From positions 1-9,761 of the forward strand of contig JAFGIT010000262.1 in NCBI GenBank assembly GCA_016929465.1: a DNA stretch of 9,761 nt, given 5' to 3'. Both the position numbers and the translations under genes were made by a program. Below the pieces are notes generated by a model, which ran no database searches, was not told the DNA's origin, and worked only from the letters and a program-made list of their open reading frames with translations. Below, in pieces: positions 6,345 through 9,761 of the stretch. Position 1 is the stretch's first letter. The number at the start of each line of letters is the position of its first letter. Origin of the DNA: JAFGIT01 sp016929465 [NCBI: Candidatus Coatesbacteria bacterium]. Its GTDB lineage: Bacteria; B130-G9.

Positions 6345-7292
6345 TCAATCGTTCGAGTCCCAGGCGAAAGCATCGGCTTTGCTGGTCTTTCTTAGGCTCG
6401 AGATAAAAACGGGGCCGATAGAAAGGATTGCGCTCGAGATGGCTATAAGGACACCATCCAGGATTGAAATCCGCGGTGCGAAAATCCCTCGGAGCTCAGA
6501 GATGACACCTCGAATATGAGATGCCTCGATCGGGAATACAAGGCCCCATACTGCAAACGTCAAAAATATCCCGGCAAGCCACTGGAGAATGCCGTAACTG
6601 ATGAACGGCATGATCTGCGTCATTTTGCGGGCGCCGACAAGCCATGTTATCGAAAAGGCGTCCGCACTCGTCTCGAGCGCTGCCCGACCCCCATAGTATA
6701 GGCGCGTCAGAGCAAGCACGCTGCAAATGAGAAGAAGAAAGAAAACCAGTCGGCCGAAACTCCGGAGCAATTCCGATAGGACAATGAAAGTGCCGCCTGC
6801 GAAATATACGTCGAGCACTTCCGGACGTGCTTTCAGATCGGATGAGAGCCGAGACAACTCGGCATCCGACATCTTATCGGATTCGATATACACTGAGAAT
6901 ACTCTCGGAGATATCGACAAGGGCAATTCTCCGAGCGAGTCCCTTTCCAGCCGCAGAGAATCGGATATCATCGCGAAGTAGGTGTTCAAGGCCTTCTGCT
7001 CAATTCGCTTCACTCCGGGCTGAGATTTCACCCAGGTTGTCAGACCTTCCAGCTTAGGCTGTGATGCCTCGCTCGACGTATAGATAGTCAGATGATCGCT
7101 CGAAGTCAGCTGCCTGAGCAGTGCCTCTCTGGCGTTCAGTGTCGCCAGAAGAAACGAGGACATAAAGGTGAAAACCATGAGCGCAAACGCGCTCAGGACA
7201 AAGTGAACTGGGGTGAGCCTTATGGCTCTGAATGCTATACTCTGAGAAAGGGCGAATTTATACCAGAGATCGTCCCTATTCCGATGATTCAT
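6345..7292 (-). CDS. ftsX: Cell division protein FtsX (ABC-type permease)
   Basis: A 315-aa inner-membrane protein with the FtsX layout. A cytoplasmic N-terminus is followed by TM1 (about 29-51), a periplasmic loop of about 128 residues (52-179), and TM2 (about 180-198), TM3 (about 226-252) and TM4 (about 276-300). The family motif after TM2 is seen as ITWLVGARKMTQIMPF (215-230). FtsX normally pairs with the ATPase FtsE at the divisome and passes ATP-driven movement to periplasmic wall-hydrolase activators. The next gene codes for such an EnvC-like partner. The start overlaps the end of the DUF1844 gene by 17 bases, and AAGG sits immediately before the ATG, too close for an ordinary Shine-Dalgarno. 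Translation is probably coupled to the upstream gene. No ftsE lies next to it, which is unusual. Confidence 0.88.
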   Translation of the reverse strand: MNHRNRDDLWYKFALSQSIAFRAIRLTPVHFVLSAFALMVFTFMSSFLLATLNAREALLRQLTSSDHLTIYTSSEASQPKLEGLTTWVKSQPGVKRIEQKALNTYFAMISDSLRLERDSLGELPLSISPRVFSVYIESDKMSDAELSRLSSDLKARPEVLDVYFAGGTFIVLSELLRSFGRLVFFLLLICSVLALTRLYYGGRAALETSADAFSITWLVGARKMTQIMPFISYGILQWLAGIFLTFAVWGLVFPIEASHIRGVISELRGIFAPRISILDGVLIAISSAILSIGPVFISSLRKTSKADAFAWDSND

Positions 7293-7614
7293 CCTTCGCT
7301 TTTTCTGCTTCTTTCTCTGCTTGCGCTTTCTTGTCCTTTTTGGCCTCCTCGACGAAATTCATCCGCAGATTCGTGAGGACCGTATCCAGAATTGTCCTCT
7401 CGTCCTTGTCGAGGTTGCCCTCGGTCTTCTTCTTGAGCATCTCGAGCATCGCGATGGAGTACTGCGCCTGATCAAGGTTGCGCTCGACCTCACCGGTTAT
7501 AGGGTTTGCGATCTTCCCCAATTGAGCCATCCCCGCAGCCGCCATGGACTGAACCAGCCCCAGAAACGTCTGAGTATAGACTTCCTTCTCCTGATCTGCC
7601 TTTGAATCAACCAT
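7276..7614 (-). CDS. DUF1844 domain protein
   Basis: A small soluble protein of 112 aa. Residues about 13-90 match what I know of DUF1844: FLGLVQSMAAAGMAQLGKI, a NPITGEVERNLDQAQ segment, then LEMLKKKTEGNL and a helix ending LRMNFVEE. The last 22 residues (91-112) are a Lys/Glu/Ala-rich charged tail. There is no signal peptide and no membrane segment. The family is conserved in several diderm phyla but I know of no established function. The start has a GGGGAGAG-type ribosome binding site. The gene begins 22 bases after gyrA and overlaps ftsX by 17 bases, which places it in one transcript between DNA gyrase and the cell-division pair. Confidence 0.88.
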   Translation of the reverse strand: MVDSKADQEKEVYTQTFLGLVQSMAAAGMAQLGKIANPITGEVERNLDQAQYSIAMLEMLKKKTEGNLDKDERTILDTVLTNLRMNFVEEAKKDKKAQAEKEAEKAKDESSE

Positions 7615-7636
7615 CCCATCTCTCCCCGTTGTTCCT

Positions 7637-9761
7637 TCAGCAATTGGCCTTCTCGTTCGTGAATTCTTTGCGGATCACAGAGACTGACGCAACCTTGTCA
7701 TTCTCCAAGAGCGACTGGAGCTTGACGCCCATTGTCGAGCGCCCAGTAATCCGTACGCTCGAACGTTCGAGCTTGAACCGCAACGTCTTTCCATTGTGCG
7801 TCATCATTATGACTTCATCGCCGTCATCGGCCAGAACGATCGCGACGACCTCACCGTTCTTCTTCCTGCATTTGATGTTAATGAGGCCATAGCCGCCTCG
7901 ATTCTGAGGCCGATAGTCTGATGCGCTGCTTCGCTTCCCGTAGCCATTCTCTGTCACCGTAAGGATTGTCGTATTTTCCGAGAGGACCTCCATCCCTATT
8001 ACATCATCTCCCTCCCGGGTTTTAATCCCTATCACCCCACGAGCAGATCGACCCATCGCTCGAACTTGGCCCTCGCCAAACCGTATCATAAGACCACGCC
8101 GCGTCCCGAGAAGAACCTCCTGGCCCTCATCAATCAAGCGAGCTGAGACCAAACTGTCTCCGTCATTGAGCCCTATCGCTATGATGCCGCTCGATCTGAT
8201 GTTTCTGAACGCTGAGACTGATGTCTTTTTGACCTGCCCTTGACGGGTCGCCATCAGTAGATACTGCTCACTGTCGAAATCGAGATTCCTGACCGGGAAA
8301 ATCGTGCAGATCTTCTCCTCAGGTTTGAGATTCAAAAGATTTCGAATGGCGCGACCCTTGGTGTTCTTCTCTCCGCTCGGAAGGTTATAGACCTTCAGCA
8401 GATGTACTCTTCCCTGGTCTGTGAAGAACATCACCCAGTCGTGCGTCAGAGCCGCAAATATCGTCTCGATGAAGTCCTCCTCCTTCGTGACCATCCCGTA
8501 GGAGCCCTGGCCCGACCGACGTTGCGCCGCAAACTGCGAAAGCGGAGTTCGCTTGATGTAACCAGACCGTGTCGCCGTCACAAGCATCTCCTCAACGGGG
8601 ATCAGCTCTTCATCTGCGACCTCATCCTCCTCCTCAATAATCTCGGTCCGGCGGTCGTCACCATGCCGCTTCTTCAACTCCATGAATTCTTCTTTTACTA
8701 TTCCAAGTATCAAATTCTCATCTGCCAGGACGCCCCGCAGGTAGTCAATCTCCTTCATCAGGGCAGCATACTCGTTGTCCAACTTCTCCTGCTCCAGTCT
8801 CGTCAGATTCTGAAGTCGCATGTCCAGAATCGCTTTCGACTGGATTGTTGTGAGGCCAAATCGACTCATCAATTGGCCCTGCGCCTGCTCGACCGTCGTC
8901 GATTCTCGAATCGTCCGAATGATCTCGTCCAGATTGTCCAGAGCGATCTTGAGACCTTCCAGAATGTGTGCGCGAGCCTCAGCTTTGTTGAGCTCGAACT
9001 CACATCTCCGGCGAACGACTACCTGTCGAAACTCCACAAAAGACCGCAGCATTTGCCTCAAATTCAGAAGCCGGGGCTGACCGTGAGTCAGCGCGAGCAT
9101 GTTCACATTGAACGAATCTTGGAGACCCGTGTACTTGAGCAGCTGACGCATCACGACTTCCTCCTGAGCGTCGCGCTTGAGCTCTATAACTATCCGCATC
9201 CCGGCCCGGTCCGATTCGTCACGTATGTCAGATATACCCTCGATCCTCTTCTGATTCACGAGGTCAGCGATCGTAGCGACAATAGCGCTCTTTTGATGCT
9301 GATATGGCAGTTCGGTTACGACGATTCGCACTCGGCCGCCCTTGGGGCCGAAATTCTCGAAGGCCGTCTTTGCACGAACGATGATCTGCCCGTGCCCCGT
9401 TTCATACGCCTGCTTTATTCCGGAACGACCGAGGATGTAGCCGGCAGTCGGGAAATCAGGCCCCCTGATCACTCCCATGAGCTCCAATATCGTCACATCA
9501 GGCTTCTCGATGACCTTCACAAGACCGTCAACGATCTCCGAAAGATTGTGAGGCGGTATTTGCGTCGCCATACCAACGGCAATACCGCTCGAGCCATTGA
9601 CCAGAAGATTGGGGAGTCTCGCTGGTGCAACCACCGGCTCGCTCGTCGTGTTGTCGTAGTTCGGTGAGAAGTCGACAACATCTTTTTCTATGTCGGCCAG
9701 CATCTCATCAGATATACGCGCGAGTCTCGCCTCCGTATATCGCATCGCCGCCGGAGGATCA
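7637..9761 (-). CDS. gyrA: DNA gyrase subunit A, partial (N-terminus outside the window)
   Basis: The frame is open to the window edge. Codons before the in-frame ATG at 9743-9745 read DPPAA, the usual GyrA sequence ahead of the active site, so that ATG is not the start. About 120 N-terminal residues lie outside. Numbering from that Met, Y3 (codon 9737-9739) in MRYTEARL is the catalytic tyrosine equivalent to E. coli Y122. The breakage-reunion domain continues through NLLVNGSSGIAVGMATQIPPHN (49-70, here in part), RGPDFPTAGYI (94-104) and DESDRAGMRIVIELK (176-190). A coiled-coil tower and gate follow (about 230-365), then a C-terminal DNA-wrapping beta-pinwheel with six repeats (about 385-695). 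The GyrA box reads QRRSGQG (408-414) instead of the consensus QRRGGKG. No acidic tail is present. ParC is the alternative. The complete six-blade wrapping domain favours GyrA. The gene is first visible in the string and ends 22 bases before the DUF1844 gene. Confidence 0.92.
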   Translation of the reverse strand, partial: DPPAAMRYTEARLARISDEMLADIEKDVVDFSPNYDNTTSEPVVAPARLPNLLVNGSSGIAVGMATQIPPHNLSEIVDGLVKVIEKPDVTILELMGVIRGPDFPTAGYILGRSGIKQAYETGHGQIIVRAKTAFENFGPKGGRVRIVVTELPYQHQKSAIVATIADLVNQKRIEGISDIRDESDRAGMRIVIELKRDAQEEVVMRQLLKYTGLQDSFNVNMLALTHGQPRLLNLRQMLRSFVEFRQVVVRRRCEFELNKAEARAHILEGLKIALDNLDEIIRTIRESTTVEQAQGQLMSRFGLTTIQSKAILDMRLQNLTRLEQEKLDNEYAALMKEIDYLRGVLADENLILGIVKEEFMELKKRHGDDRRTEIIEEEDEVADEELIPVEEMLVTATRSGYIKRTPLSQFAAQRRSGQGSYGMVTKEEDFIETIFAALTHDWVMFFTDQGRVHLLKVYNLPSGEKNTKGRAIRNLLNLKPEEKICTIFPVRNLDFDSEQYLLMATRQGQVKKTSVSAFRNIRSSGIIAIGLNDGDSLVSARLIDEGQEVLLGTRRGLMIRFGEGQVRAMGRSARGVIGIKTREGDDVIGMEVLSENTTILTVTENGYGKRSSASDYRPQNRGGYGLINIKCRKKNGEVVAIVLADDGDEVIMMTHNGKTLRFKLERSSVRITGRSTMGVKLQSLLENDKVASVSVIRKEFTNEKANC

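Noticed and set aside
8402-9667. A 421-codon open frame on the plus strand antisense to gyrA
   Set aside because: It lies wholly within gyrA, and its translation shows no domain or motif. It is a by-product of the codon use of a long conserved gene on the opposite strand.

Overview
The window looks like ordinary chromosome from a Gram-negative (diderm) bacterium. The evidence is a group 1 sigma factor with a long non-conserved insert, an LpxH-type lipid A enzyme, an FtsX plus EnvC-like pair and a DUF1844 protein. Base composition is moderate and even along the window, and Arg AGG/AGA codons are common in all genes. The LpxH-like protein resembles the GNHD-containing form I associate with Bacteroidetes and related lineages more than the enterobacterial GNRD form. 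That fits an FCB-group or deltaproteobacteria-like candidate lineage, but I cannot place the phylum from this sequence alone.

Layout. Positions 1-235 are a non-coding leader with a G8 tract, a possible sigma70-type promoter and a perfect 16-bp palindrome. Then come rpoD (236-2014), a rho-independent terminator (2078-2113), a compact lpxH-like/tsaD pair (2148-3977), a 207-base gap holding a plausible promoter, and an HD-GYP phosphodiesterase gene (4185-5102). All of these lie on the plus strand. A 63-base convergent junction follows. The rest, on the minus strand, is one tightly packed gene string read right to left: gyrA (cut by the window end), a DUF1844 gene, ftsX, and a gene for an EnvC-like periplasmic coiled-coil protein with a LytM-type C-terminal domain.

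How the genes fit together. The plus-strand half is housekeeping: transcription initiation, lipid A maturation, tRNA t6A modification and c-di-GMP turnover or sensing. The minus-strand half joins DNA topology (GyrA) to cell-wall splitting (FtsX and its EnvC-like partner) through a small DUF1844 protein. The LytM domain has lost most metal-ligand and catalytic positions, so it is predicted to activate a separate amidase rather than cut wall itself. ftsE, which normally sits directly upstream of ftsX, is not in the string. I see no mobile elements, CRISPR arrays, tRNA or rRNA genes, and nothing that amounts to a wholly new system. The most interesting points are the gyrA-DUF1844-ftsX-envC-like string, the degenerate LytM domain, the altered GyrA box (QRRSGQG) and the palindrome in the rpoD leader.
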